Below are positions 21,348 through 30,408 of a stretch of DNA of 64,000 bases, in pieces (position 1 is the first letter of the stretch; each line of letters begins with the position of its first letter). The notes under the pieces are model-generated. The model saw nothing but the letters and a program-made list of their open reading frames with translations. It searched no databases and had not been told where the DNA came from. This stretch comes from Acinetobacter haemolyticus (lineage in GTDB: Bacteria > Pseudomonadota > Gammaproteobacteria > Pseudomonadales > Moraxellaceae), in the NCBI RefSeq assembly GCF_900406815.1, contig NZ_OVCN01000001.1, positions 62,001 through 126,000 on the forward strand, read 5' to 3'. Made by a program: the position numbers and the translations under genes.

Positions 21348-21444
21348 TTATATGAGAGAATTGGCGATGTTGAAAAATTATGCATAATGTCATTCAGAGC
21401 AAGTATTTTAAATGGATGATGTTAGCGATGTTGGTAAGGGTGGA

Positions 21445-22188
21445 ATGAAGAAAAATACCAAACAATGGAGATGGTGGCTATTCGCCATTTTTGCATTTTT
21501 AATTTTTATTATTTTACAGATTCCAGCAACATGGCTTATTGCGAAATTTTCTAAAGATAATCAATTACTACATAATGTTAGTGGCAACATCTGGCAGGGA
21601 CAAGCGGACTGGCAACGTGGGCAGTTACGAGGCTCTGTGCATTGGAAGACACGACCTTTAGATTTGTTGCTATTACGTTTTGGGGCTGATCTCGATATCC
21701 ATAGTGGCAACACACAATTTAATGGTGTCTTTGCTTATGGCTTGGGGAAAAAAATTATTGTTAAGGGGTTACAAGGTCAAGTGGCACCTGAGACTTTGCG
21801 TTATTTTGCCAATTGGCAATGGCCTGAGAATGCAATTCAACTCAAGGATGTACAACTTCATTATCACAATGAAAAAGGTTTTAGTGCCACTGAAGGGCAA
21901 CTGAACTGGGGTGGTGGCGAATTGACGTATACTTTTGGTCAGCGTCAAGAGCGTATGACTATGCCATCTTTAATTGCCGAGTTAAAAGATGCCAATGGAC
22001 AATTGCAACTGGATGTACGCGATCAACGCAGTCAAAAAATGGCAAACATAAGTTTAGATGCCAATCTTATGCTTGATGTACAACTGACACAGCGAATGCT
22101 GTTAAACGTTCCTTCTTATCAGGGTAAAGCAGGACTAGACACTTATGTGATTAGCTCACGCCAGCCATTGTTACAAGGTGGAATGTGA
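21445..22188 (+). CDS. gspN: Type II secretion system protein N
   Basis: A 247-residue protein with one N-terminal membrane helix (WWLFAIFAFLIFIILQIPATW) and a periplasmic domain with the GspN signature VSGNIWQGQADW...LRGSVHWKTRPLDLL. GspN is an accessory subunit of the type II secretion machine. The chosen ATG at 21445 follows AAGGG; a longer frame from 21412 is possible. It overlaps gspC (TGATG). Order N-C-D differs from the long gspC-N operon of other bacteria. Confidence 0.9.
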   Translation: MKKNTKQWRWWLFAIFAFLIFIILQIPATWLIAKFSKDNQLLHNVSGNIWQGQADWQRGQLRGSVHWKTRPLDLLLLRFGADLDIHSGNTQFNGVFAYGLGKKIIVKGLQGQVAPETLRYFANWQWPENAIQLKDVQLHYHNEKGFSATEGQLNWGGGELTYTFGQRQERMTMPSLIAELKDANGQLQLDVRDQRSQKMANISLDANLMLDVQLTQRMLLNVPSYQGKAGLDTYVISSRQPLLQGGM

Positions 22189-23027
22189 TGGACGTATTAA
22201 TACAAAAAATACAACGGTTAGATTGGCAAAAGCTCGATAAGCTCAGTCCGTTGATTTTGGCAATCTTGTTATTATGGCTGTGTTGGAAGCTCGCTTCGTT
22301 TTTTTGGTTGGTAGTTGCTCCTCCTCAAGCGATGCAATTTGATCGGGTTGAGTTGGGTTCACAACAAGCACAAGTTCCGAATATCAGTTCATTCGCTTTA
22401 TTTAATGAGCCCGCTGCGAGTACAGTGCAGGATAATGTTAATTTGGAATTACAAGGGGTATTGCTCGGTTCTTCCAACTCATTGTCCTCTGCAGTGATCA
22501 AATTAAATGATAGTGCTGAGCGTTATCGTGTAGGTGAAACCTTAGGTTCAACGTCATATCAACTGGTTGAAGTGTATTGGGATCGCGTGGTGTTGAAACA
22601 AGGCAATGGTGCAACACGAGAAGTGACCTTTAAAGGGTTGGAGAAAGGTTTATATCAGCCTATAGAACCAATCAATAATCGCAATAATCAGCCGCCGCCT
22701 GCACATATGCCAGAGCCTGTTCAAAACTCTCCTCAGTCTGCATTGGGGCAGGCAATTCAACAAATGCAGGATAACCGTGAGCAATATTTGAAGAATATGG
22801 GAGTGAGTGGTGGTGCAGATGGCTATGAAATCACAGATCAAACACCCGTTGGTCTTAAAAATACATTGGGTTTGCGTGCGGGGGATCGAGTTCTATCGAT
22901 CAATGGCCAAACCGTTGGGCAGGGACTAAGCGAAGTACAATTACTAGAGCAAGTGCGTCGTCAAGGGCATGCCAAAATAGAAATAAAACGTGGTGATCAA
23001 GTGATGACCATTCAACAGAGTTTTTAG
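22188..23027 (+). CDS. gspC: Type II secretion system inner-membrane protein GspC
   Basis: GspC connects the inner-membrane platform to the secretin GspD. The 279-residue protein has one membrane helix near residue 30 (LSPLILAILLLWLCWKLASFFW), the homology region (FALFNEP...NLELQGVLLGSS...SAVIK), a Pro-rich linker, and a C-terminal PDZ domain (GLKNTLGLRAGDRVLSINGQTV). The start codon shares bases with the gspN stop and has AAGGTGG 6 bases before it. Confidence 0.94.
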   Translation: MDVLIQKIQRLDWQKLDKLSPLILAILLLWLCWKLASFFWLVVAPPQAMQFDRVELGSQQAQVPNISSFALFNEPAASTVQDNVNLELQGVLLGSSNSLSSAVIKLNDSAERYRVGETLGSTSYQLVEVYWDRVVLKQGNGATREVTFKGLEKGLYQPIEPINNRNNQPPPAHMPEPVQNSPQSALGQAIQQMQDNREQYLKNMGVSGGADGYEITDQTPVGLKNTLGLRAGDRVLSINGQTVGQGLSEVQLLEQVRRQGHAKIEIKRGDQVMTIQQSF

Positions 23028-23068
23028 TGATCACACATCATCACAATAGTTAGGAATAAGTGCAGGTT

Positions 23069-25279
23069 ATGGCTTTTTTGAATCATCAGCGTCCACTTTG
23101 GGCATTACTTGCCGCAGCACCGTTAGTTGCGACAATCAGTACCCATGTACAAGCACAGACATGGAAGATCAATCTACGTGATGCGGATTTGGCAGCATTT
23201 ATTAATGAAGTTGCTGATATTACGGGGAAGAACTTTGCAGTTGATCCTCGTGTTCGTGGCAATGTGACGGTTATTTCTAATAAACCACTCAATAAAGATG
23301 AGGTTTACGATCTCTTTTTGGGTGTGTTGAGTGTTAATGGTGTGGTTGCCTTACCTTCAGGCAATACCATTCGTTTGGTTCCTGATAGTAATGTAAAAAA
23401 TGCAGGTATTCCTTATGATGGGCGAAATCGTGCGGGTGGGGATCAAATCGTAACGCGTGTTATTTGGCTACAAAATACCAATCCAAATGATCTCGTACCT
23501 GCTTTGCGCCCATTGATGCCGCAGTTTGCGCATCTGGCGGCAGTGGCGGGAACCAATGCGTTGATCGTCTCTGATCGAGCAGCAAATATTTATCAGCTTG
23601 AGAATATTGTCCGAAACTTGGATGGAACAGGGCAGAATGATATTGAGGCGATTACGTTGCAGTCGAGTCAGGCAGAGGAAGTGATTGCTTTGCTTGAGAC
23701 AATGAGTGGAACGGGATCATCTAAAGATTTGATGGGGTCTCGAGTACGTATTGTTGCGGATAATCGCACCAATCGTATTTTAATTAAAGGTGATCCAGAT
23801 TCACGCAAGCGGTTGCGTCAAATTATCGAAATGGTCGATGTGCCGTCAGCAGATCGTTTGGGCGGATTAAAAGTATTTCGTTTGAAATATGCAAGTGCAA
23901 AAAATTTAGCTGAAATTTTACAAGGTTTGGTGACAGGTCAGTCAGTTTCATCCTCATCGACATCTAATAATAGTAGTTCAAATACTGTTAGTAATCTGAT
24001 TTCGAATAATCAAAATAGCAGTTCATCCAATAACGCATCGGGAAATTCAGCGATTAGCCTAAATAGTGGTTTTAATAATCGTCAAAATAATGATGTGACC
24101 AGCTTTAATGGTGGTGGCGTGAGTATCATTGCTGATGGTACGCAGAATGCCTTGGTGGTTAAAGCTGATCCACAACTCATGCGTGAGATTGAGTCGGCAA
24201 TACAACAACTGGATACACGCCGTCAGCAAGTTCTGATTGAAGCAGCAATTATAGAGGTTGTTGGAAGTGATGCTGATCAACTTGGTGTGCAATGGGTGTT
24301 AGGTGATTTGAGTAGTGGTGTTGGACTGGTTAATTTTTCAAATCTTGGTTCTGGACTATCCAAAATTGCAGCAGGTTATCTCAGTGGTGGTGCAGCAGGT
24401 GCAGCAGGCGCTTTGGGAGATGGTGCTTCAATAGGTGTCGGGAATTTTGAAAACTCACGCAAGGCGTATGGTGCGTTGATACAAGCTTTAAAAGCGAATA
24501 CTAAATCTAACTTTTTATCGACGCCATCAATTGTTACGATGGACAACGAAGAAGCCTATATTGTAGTAGGACAAAATGTTCCATTTGTCACAGGATCAGT
24601 TGCAACAACAGCTGGTAGTACCGTCAACCCATATACCACAGTTGAACGGAAGGATGTCGGGATAACGCTGAAAGTTGTACCTCATATTGGTGAAGGAGGG
24701 TCAGTTCGTCTTGAAGTTGAACAAGAGGTTTCGAATGTTCAGCCTAATCGAGGGCAGGCAACGGATTTGGTGACCAGTAAACGGGCAATTAAGACCTCAG
24801 TCTTGGCTGATCATGGACAAACCGTGATTTTGGGTGGTTTGATTTCTGATGATACCAGTCTAACGCGTCAGGGTATCCCTGTGTTGGGTGATATTCCTTA
24901 TTTAGGACGTTTATTCCGTGCTGACACGCGTAGTAATGAAAAACGTAACCTTTTAGTGTTTATCCATCCAACGATTGTGGGGGATTCAGATGATATTCGT
25001 CGTATATCACAGCAACGCTACAATCAGCTTTATAGCTTGCAGCTTTCGATGGATAAAAACGGAAATTTTGCCAAACTGCCTCAAAATGTCTCGGAGATTT
25101 ACACTCAACCAGTGGTCAATAACTCACCATATCAGAACGTTCCAACAGCGACACAACAAAAGACCTCTGTGGTGACTACGCCAGTAGCGACAGCACAGCC
25201 ACCTTTGCAAAAGCAATCGGTTGAGCGAAGTCAGAATACGGTGACAACCACAACGCTTCATCCGGCATCTTCACAGTAG
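23069..25279 (+). CDS. gspD: Type II secretion system secretin GspD
   Basis: GspD forms the outer-membrane channel of the type II system. After a signal peptide (cut near VQA-QTW) come the N0-N3 domains (INLRDADLAAFINEVADITGKNF; NPNDLVPALRPLMPQ; GGLKVFRLKYASAKNLAEIL), a Ser/Asn-rich loop of about 60 residues inside the N3 region, then the secretin domain ending in VPVLGDIPYLGRLFR. The tail after residue 640 is Pro/Thr/Gln-rich. The start is either ATG 23069 or GTG 23060, which has a closer AGGAA. No pilotin gene is nearby. In Acinetobacter such systems secrete lipases and other enzymes. Confidence 0.96.
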   Translation: MAFLNHQRPLWALLAAAPLVATISTHVQAQTWKINLRDADLAAFINEVADITGKNFAVDPRVRGNVTVISNKPLNKDEVYDLFLGVLSVNGVVALPSGNTIRLVPDSNVKNAGIPYDGRNRAGGDQIVTRVIWLQNTNPNDLVPALRPLMPQFAHLAAVAGTNALIVSDRAANIYQLENIVRNLDGTGQNDIEAITLQSSQAEEVIALLETMSGTGSSKDLMGSRVRIVADNRTNRILIKGDPDSRKRLRQIIEMVDVPSADRLGGLKVFRLKYASAKNLAEILQGLVTGQSVSSSSTSNNSSSNTVSNLISNNQNSSSSNNASGNSAISLNSGFNNRQNNDVTSFNGGGVSIIADGTQNALVVKADPQLMREIESAIQQLDTRRQQVLIEAAIIEVVGSDADQLGVQWVLGDLSSGVGLVNFSNLGSGLSKIAAGYLSGGAAGAAGALGDGASIGVGNFENSRKAYGALIQALKANTKSNFLSTPSIVTMDNEEAYIVVGQNVPFVTGSVATTAGSTVNPYTTVERKDVGITLKVVPHIGEGGSVRLEVEQEVSNVQPNRGQATDLVTSKRAIKTSVLADHGQTVILGGLISDDTSLTRQGIPVLGDIPYLGRLFRADTRSNEKRNLLVFIHPTIVGDSDDIRRISQQRYNQLYSLQLSMDKNGNFAKLPQNVSEIYTQPVVNNSPYQNVPTATQQKTSVVTTPVATAQPPLQKQSVERSQNTVTTTTLHPASSQ

Positions 25280-25357
25280 ATGCACACAAGCACTTCTGTC
25301 ACAATGTTATGATTGCAAGAGCCGATAATCAATAAATCAGGATAAGGGTTGATGTTT

Positions 25358-25966
25358 ATGACTTGGAAACTACAAGCCATTACAGGTGAATTTACGGGGA
25401 AAGAACTCACGATTGAACGTGATATGTTGGTAGGGCGTCATCAAGAGGCTGATATTTTATTGCAATCTGCCGATATTTCACGTCGCCATGCTGCTTTGTT
25501 GCTTAAGGAACAACAATTGTGGGTGCAAGATCTGAACTCATCAAATGGTACTTTTGTGAATGATGTGCGTATCACTCAAGATACTGAATTGCATGATGGT
25601 GATATTTTGCAATTTGCAAGTTTTGTATTTAGCGTTCTTGCCTCAGAAACTGAATTACCAGAAATTGAAGTGGAACCTGTAAACACAGTCACGCAAGATC
25701 AAGGTATGCCAAGTATTGCAGAAAGAGCTGTTGAAACGCCAATTAGTCGCGATGGTATGCCTCAGCAAGTGGGTATTCCTAAGCCTGCACCGATCCCTGA
25801 AGGGGTGAAAGTTGAGGTTTCTGCTGAACCAAAATCAGTGCCTATGCCAGAGCCTGTGTCGCGAGTTGCGCAGGAAAAAGAGCAACAAAAAAATGCTTCA
25901 GTGGGCATGATTTCTCTGATTGTGTTGATCATTTTGGCGGTGATCGCTTGGTTGTTCTTTAAATAA
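25358..25966 (+). CDS. FHA-domain membrane protein
   Basis: The first 90 residues form a forkhead-associated domain, which binds phosphothreonine: LVGRHQEADILL, ISRRHA, NSSNGTFVNDVRI. Then comes a Pro/Glu-rich linker and a single C-terminal membrane helix (MISLIVLIILAVIAWLFF), so the FHA domain faces the cytosol. It lies just after gspD and before gph. No Ser/Thr kinase is in the window. The function is unknown; a link to type II secretion is only suggested by position. Confidence 0.88.
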   Translation: MTWKLQAITGEFTGKELTIERDMLVGRHQEADILLQSADISRRHAALLLKEQQLWVQDLNSSNGTFVNDVRITQDTELHDGDILQFASFVFSVLASETELPEIEVEPVNTVTQDQGMPSIAERAVETPISRDGMPQQVGIPKPAPIPEGVKVEVSAEPKSVPMPEPVSRVAQEKEQQKNASVGMISLIVLIILAVIAWLFFK

Positions 25967-26078
25967 TTAGACTAAACTTTTACAATCAAGGCATGCTTCG
26001 AGTTGCTCTAACATTTTAGTAAAGTGGTGTTAGGGTTTAGTTGAGGGATGCCTTTTTCATTTTATAGGTGGAAATTTA

Positions 26079-26771
26079 ATGTCCATTGCACAGTTACAAC
26101 GTCGTGATCTTATCTTGTTTGATTTGGATGGAACACTTGTAGATTCTGCTGCTGACTTATATCGTGCAATGAATATGAGTTTGGAAAAATTGCACTTTCC
26201 TGTAGTTACTGAAGATCAGATACGAGCATGGGTTGGAAAGGGCGCCGCAAAACTTTGTGAAACAGTCCTTGAATATTTATTTGAGGATGCAAGCCCTCCG
26301 CAACATACGCTCTTGTTAAACACATTCGTTGATGTCTATGCACAAGAGTTATGTGTCAATACTCAGGTATATGAAGGTGTTTTACCTTTTTTGGATTATT
26401 GCCAAACACATGGGATTGCTATGGCATGCGTGACCAATAAACCTGAGCAGTTAGCGAGAGGTATTTTGGATATTTTGTCACTTTCATCTTATTTTAAGAT
26501 GGTGGTTGGTGGTGATACCTTGCCTGAGCGTAAACCTCATCCCTTGCCATTATTGCACTGTATGCAGAGCCAAAATGTTGCTGCCGCACAAACACTAATG
26601 ATTGGTGATTCAAGTAATGATGTTGAAGCTGCACGACGTGCAGGTATAGATTGTATTGTGGTCAGCTATGGCTATAATCATGGGGAGAATATTTACGATT
26701 GCCAACCGCAACAAGTGGTGGATCGTTTAGTGGAACTTGTTGAAGAAGATCAGATCAGGAGACAGGCATGA
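26079..26771 (+). CDS. gph: Phosphoglycolate phosphatase (HAD family)
   Basis: A 230-residue HAD-superfamily phosphatase with motif I DLDGTLVDSA at residues 16-25, motif II VTNKP, and motif IV GDSSNDVEAARRAG. Length and the segment LPERKPHPLPLLHC match Gph, which removes phosphoglycolate formed during repair of oxidised DNA ends. Its TGA overlaps the ATG of a 12-codon ORF in front of trpE, so gph and trpE are probably in one operon. Confidence 0.9.
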   Translation: MSIAQLQRRDLILFDLDGTLVDSAADLYRAMNMSLEKLHFPVVTEDQIRAWVGKGAAKLCETVLEYLFEDASPPQHTLLLNTFVDVYAQELCVNTQVYEGVLPFLDYCQTHGIAMACVTNKPEQLARGILDILSLSSYFKMVVGGDTLPERKPHPLPLLHCMQSQNVAAAQTLMIGDSSNDVEAARRAGIDCIVVSYGYNHGENIYDCQPQQVVDRLVELVEEDQIRRQA

Positions 26772-26803
26772 AAGTAGTTATGGTTTTTCGATGGCGGGCT
26801 TGA
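26768..26803 (+). CDS. Possible Trp leader peptide upstream of trpE (11 aa)
   Basis: A 12-codon ORF (MKVVMVFRWRA then stop) has AGGAG 6 bases upstream and overlaps the gph stop (ATGA). It ends in R-W-R-A, similar in layout to the E. coli trpL peptide (GWWRTS), but with only one Trp codon. It sits 50 bases before trpE. Its 5' part (26779-26787) can pair with 26835-26843 just before the trpE ribosome site. Confidence 0.45.
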   Translation: MKVVMVFRWRA

Positions 26804-26843
26804 GAGAGCACTAAAGAAAAAACGCACAGAAATTAAAACCATA
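26779..26843 (+). promoter_or_regulatory. Stem joining the leader ORF to the trpE ribosome-site region
   Basis: TATGGTTTT and AAAACCATA are perfect 9-bp complements 47 bases apart. The second arm directly abuts the trpE SD-like AGAGAA. No T-run follows, so it would act on translation if at all. Confidence 0.4.
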
Positions 26844-26853
26844 GAGAATATCC

Positions 26854-28347
26854 ATGACTACCTTAGTACAATTTGAGCAATTAAAATCAGCCGGCTATAA
26901 CACCATTCCTGTTTACCGCCAACGTTTAGCCGATACTGAAACCCCACTTTCCGTTTTTGCTCGATTTAAAACACATAAACATGCCTATCTTTTCGAGTCT
27001 GTTGAAGGTGGTGAAAATTGGGCGAGATACTCAATGATCGGTTTGGGTGAATCTACGGTTTTCTCATGTAATGCAGGTGTGCTTACCGTTCAGCAAACTG
27101 ATGGTACTGTTACCCAACAAAATTGTACCGACCCATTTCAATATATTCGCGACTTTCAGCATCAATTTAAAGTACCAAGTAAAAAAGAATTGCCTGAACT
27201 ACCGAGCTTTACAGGTGGTTTGGTGGGTTATTTGGGTTACGATGCTGTACGCTATATCGAGCCAAAATTAAAAAATGTTCCAGCAGACGATCCTGTGACA
27301 TTGCCAGACTTATGGTTAATGCTGTCAAAAACAGTGATCGTATTTGATAATTTAAAAGATACTTTATTTTTAATCCATCATGCTGATGCAAATCAAGATG
27401 ATGCTTATGCGCAAGCACAACAAAAATTGGATCAATTAGAACAACTGCTTGCAACACCTGTGAGTTTGCAGGCAAAACCGCATACAGCTCCGCACTTTGA
27501 GTCGATCACGGGGAAAGAAAAGTTTCTTGAAACGGTAGAAACGGTGAAAGAGTACATTCGTGCTGGTGATGTCATGCAGGTGGTGCCAGGACAGCGAATG
27601 GTGTCTGATTTTGATGGTGAGGCATTACAGGTTTATCGTGCTTTGCGTCATCTCAATCCATCACCGTATTTGTTTTTAGTGCAAGGACGAACGCTTGTTG
27701 ATGACAAGCCTTTTCATATTGTGGGTTCATCACCTGAAATCCTATCTCGTTTAGAGGATGGGATCGCAACGGTGCGTCCTTTGGCCGGTACACGACCACG
27801 TGGTAAGACTAAAGAAGAAGATTTGGCACTCGAGCAAGATTTATTAGCAGATGAAAAAGAGATTGCTGAACATTTGATGTTGATTGATCTGGGTCGTAAT
27901 GATGTTGGGCGTGTTTCAAAGATTGGAAAAGTCCAAGTCACTGATCGCATGGTAATCGAGCGTTATTCACATGTGATGCATATTGTGTCAAATGTACAAG
28001 GTGAAGTGCGTGATGATGTCGATGCTTTGGATGTGTTTAAGGCAACATTTCCCGCAGGAACGCTTTCAGGTGCTCCTAAAATTCGTGCGATGGAAATCAT
28101 TGATGAAGTTGAGCCTGTAAAACGTGGCGTATTTGGTGGTGCTGTTGGCTATTTAGGTTGGCATGGGGAAATGGACATGTCGATTGCGATTCGTACTTGT
28201 GTGATTCGTGATAAAAAGGTTTACGTGCAAGCGGGGGCAGGGTTGGTTGCAGACTCACATCCTGAATCAGAATGGAATGAAACCCAAATAAAAGCTCGCG
28301 CAGTGATCAAAGCGGTTGAATTATCGTCAAACGGATTGATTTTATGA
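26854..28347 (+). CDS. trpE: Anthranilate synthase component I
   Basis: TrpE makes anthranilate from chorismate with the glutaminase TrpG, the first step of tryptophan synthesis. The 497 residues have the chorismate-binding signatures GSSPEILSRL, RPLAGTRPRG, HLMLIDLGRNDVGRV, ATFPAGTLSGAPKIRAMEIIDEVEP, and a C-terminal QAGAGLVADS. The N-terminal feedback region includes the LLESVEG-like LFESVEGGENWARYS. trpG is not in the window, matching the split trp genes of Acinetobacter. A leader ORF lies upstream. Confidence 0.97.
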   Translation: MTTLVQFEQLKSAGYNTIPVYRQRLADTETPLSVFARFKTHKHAYLFESVEGGENWARYSMIGLGESTVFSCNAGVLTVQQTDGTVTQQNCTDPFQYIRDFQHQFKVPSKKELPELPSFTGGLVGYLGYDAVRYIEPKLKNVPADDPVTLPDLWLMLSKTVIVFDNLKDTLFLIHHADANQDDAYAQAQQKLDQLEQLLATPVSLQAKPHTAPHFESITGKEKFLETVETVKEYIRAGDVMQVVPGQRMVSDFDGEALQVYRALRHLNPSPYLFLVQGRTLVDDKPFHIVGSSPEILSRLEDGIATVRPLAGTRPRGKTKEEDLALEQDLLADEKEIAEHLMLIDLGRNDVGRVSKIGKVQVTDRMVIERYSHVMHIVSNVQGEVRDDVDALDVFKATFPAGTLSGAPKIRAMEIIDEVEPVKRGVFGGAVGYLGWHGEMDMSIAIRTCVIRDKKVYVQAGAGLVADSHPESEWNETQIKARAVIKAVELSSNGLIL

Positions 28348-28376
28348 GTTTTTAGCGTTTTTTTTAAAAAAACCAC

Positions 28377-28404
28377 TTGCATCGATTCAGAGTTTTGCTA
28401 AACT
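28377..28404 (+). promoter_or_regulatory. Promoter of the tRNA-tuf operon
   Basis: TTGCAT (28377-28382), 16-base spacer, TAAACT (28399-28404), followed by a GC-rich discriminator (GCACACCG), the usual layout for stable-RNA promoters that are sensitive to ppGpp and DksA. Confidence 0.6.
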
Positions 28405-28445
28405 GCACACCGTTCCGATACGAAACGTACGAAACACTAAGAAGC

Positions 28446-28521
<76 letters not shown>

Positions 28522-28573
28522 TCTTAAGGTTTTGAGTTTGAAGTAAACGAGCTGCACTGTGCAAGTGTGATTT

Positions 28574-28657
28574 GGTGGGATTCCCGAGCGGTCAAAGGGG
28601 GCAGACTGTAACTCTGCTACGAAAGTTTCGAAGGTTCGAATCCTTCTCCCACCACCA
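28574..28657 (+). tRNA. tRNA-Tyr (anticodon GTA)
   Basis: Class II tRNA with a long variable arm (GCTACGAAAGTTTCG). Acceptor GGTGGGA / TCCCACC, anticodon loop with GTA, encoded CCA. Confidence 0.97.
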
Positions 28658-28691
28658 TATAACTTCGATTGAAGTGGTAAAGTACCAACGC

Positions 28692-28767
28692 GCGGGAGTA
28701 ACTCAGTTGGTAGAGTGGCAGCCTTCCAAGCTGCATGTCGCGAGTTCGATCCTCGTCTCCCGCTCCA
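28692..28767 (+). tRNA. tRNA-Gly (anticodon TCC)
   Basis: Acceptor GCGGGAG / CTCCCGC, anticodon stem GCAGC/GCTGC with loop CTTCCAA, T-loop TTCGATC, encoded CCA. Confidence 0.97.
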
Positions 28768-28778
28768 TCGAAGAGATC

Positions 28779-28853
<75 letters not shown>

Positions 28854-28891
28854 GATATACAGCTTAGTAGAATTTCTACAAAATTTTAAAG

Positions 28892-28917
28892 AAGCAGGCT
28901 ATTATAGTCTGCTTTTC
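28892..28917 (+). terminator. Hairpin between the tRNA cluster and tuf
   Basis: AAGCAGGCTAT / ATAGTCTGCTT pair over 11 bp with one wobble, then TTTT. It may end part of the tRNA transcription or be a processing site. Confidence 0.6.
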
Positions 28918-29017
28918 AAGTATTAGGTGTCTAGTTTTTTAGGCGAATGTCGATAAAGAAAGTTTTTCAGGGTTGTTTTTCTCTAAACTGGTGTCGACGT
29001 AAACGAGGAAAATCAAA

Positions 29018-30208
29018 ATGGCTAAGGCTAAGTTTGAACGTAATAAACCACACGTAAACGTGGGTACAATTGGTCACGTTGACCATGGTAAAACAACTTT
29101 AACTGCTGCGATTGCAACGATCTGTGCAAAAACTTACGGCGGTGAAGCTAAAGATTACGCAGCTATCGACTCTGCACCAGAAGAAAAAGCACGTGGTATT
29201 ACAATTAATACTTCACACGTAGAATACGATTCTCCAACTCGTCACTACGCTCACGTAGACTGCCCGGGCCACGCCGATTATGTTAAAAACATGATTACTG
29301 GTGCTGCTCAGATGGACGGCGCGATCCTTGTATGTGCTGCGACTGATGGTCCAATGCCACAAACTCGTGAACACATCCTTCTTTCTCGTCAGGTTGGTGT
29401 ACCTTACATTCTTGTATTCCTTAACAAGTGTGACCTTGTTGATGATGAAGAATTACTTGAATTAGTAGAAATGGAAGTTCGTGAACTTCTTTCTACTTAT
29501 GACTTCCCAGGTGATGACACTCCAGTTATCCGTGGTTCTGCGCTTAAAGCGTTGGAAGGTGATGCTGGTCAGTACGGTGAGTCTGCAGTTCTTGCTCTTG
29601 TTGAAGCGCTTGACTCTTACATCCCAGAGCCAGAACGTGCTATCGACAAAGCATTCTTGATGCCAATCGAAGACGTATTCTCAATCTCTGGTCGTGGTAC
29701 TGTAGTAACAGGCCGTGTTGAGTCTGGTATCGTTAAAGTAGGCGAAGAAGTTGAAATCGTTGGTATTAAAGATACAGTTAAAACAACTGTAACTGGCGTA
29801 GAAATGTTCCGTAAACTTCTAGACGAAGGTCGTGCGGGCGAGAACTGTGGTGTTCTTCTACGTGGTACTAAGCGTGAAGACGTACAACGTGGTCAAGTAC
29901 TTGCTAAACCAGGTTCAATCAAGCCACACACTAAATTCGATGCAGAAGTATACGTACTTTCTAAAGAAGAAGGTGGTCGTCACACTCCATTCCTTAACGG
30001 TTACCGTCCACAGTTCTACTTCCGTACAACTGACGTAACTGGCGCGATCAAATTACAAGATGGCGTAGAAATGGTAATGCCTGGTGACAACGTAGAAATG
30101 TCAGTAGAGTTAATCCACCCGATCGCAATGGACCCAGGTCTACGTTTTGCGATCCGTGAAGGTGGTCGTACTGTAGGTGCTGGTGTTGTTGCGAAAGTAA
30201 CTGCATAA
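29018..30208 (+). CDS. tuf: Elongation factor Tu
   Basis: EF-Tu carries aminoacyl-tRNA to the ribosome in a GTP-dependent step. The 396 residues include the GTP motifs GHVDHGKTT (residues 19-27), the switch region [24 protein letters not shown], and a C-terminal domain ending in [12 protein letters not shown]. Codon use is strongly biased, as expected for a highly expressed gene. Order tRNAs-tuf-tRNA-Trp-secE is the ancestral gammaproteobacterial arrangement. A second tuf copy, if present, lies outside. Confidence 0.99.
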   Translation: MAKAKFERNKPHVNVGTIGHVDHGKTTLTAAIATICAKTYGGEAKDYAAIDSAPEEKARGITINTSHVEYDSPTRHYAHVDCPGHADYVKNMITGAAQMDGAILVCAATDGPMPQTREHILLSRQVGVPYILVFLNKCDLVDDEELLELVEMEVRELLSTYDFPGDDTPVIRGSALKALEGDAGQYGESAVLALVEALDSYIPEPERAIDKAFLMPIEDVFSISGRGTVVTGRVESGIVKVGEEVEIVGIKDTVKTTVTGVEMFRKLLDEGRAGENCGVLLRGTKREDVQRGQVLAKPGSIKPHTKFDAEVYVLSKEEGGRHTPFLNGYRPQFYFRTTDVTGAIKLQDGVEMVMPGDNVEMSVELIHPIAMDPGLRFAIREGGRTVGAGVVAKVTA

Positions 30209-30222
30209 TAGATTATGAAACT

Positions 30223-30250
30223 CAAATCGGAAGCTTCGGCTTTCGATTTG
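30223..30250 (+). terminator. Hairpin after tuf
   Basis: CAAATCGGAAGC / GCTTTCGATTTG pair over 12 bp with one wobble around a TTCG tetraloop. There is no T-run; it lies 7 bases before the tRNA-Trp and could guide processing. Confidence 0.6.
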
Positions 30251-30256
30251 CATCAT

Positions 30257-30332
30257 AGGTCAGTAGTTCAATTGGTAGAGCGTCGGTCTCCAAAACCGAA
30301 TGTTGGGGGTTCGAGTCCCTCCTGACCTGCCA
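30257..30332 (+). tRNA. tRNA-Trp (anticodon CCA)
   Basis: Acceptor AGGTCAG / CTGACCT, anticodon loop CTCCAAA with CCA, T-loop TTCGAGT, encoded CCA, T-run after the end. Between tuf and secE, as in E. coli. Confidence 0.97.
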
Positions 30333-30352
30333 CTTTTTTTAAATAAAAACGC

Positions 30353-30379
30353 TTGATTCTGGCTAAGTTGTCATATAAT
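30353..30379 (+). promoter_or_regulatory. Candidate promoter of secE-nusG
   Basis: TTGATT (30353-30358) and a perfect TATAAT (30374-30379) are separated by 15 bases (16 if the -35 is read as CTTGAT), 30 bases before secE. Confidence 0.5.
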
Positions 30380-30408
30380 AAGTCGCGAATTCTACGACGA
30401 GTAAAAAA

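Noticed and set aside
23930..24120. Frameshift or assembly error in the low-complexity part of gspD
   Set aside because: The frame stays open on both sides and the secretin domain continues normally.
26776..26853. Classical transcription attenuator before trpE
   Set aside because: No GC-rich hairpin followed by a T-run exists in this spacer, so only a translation-level mechanism is possible.
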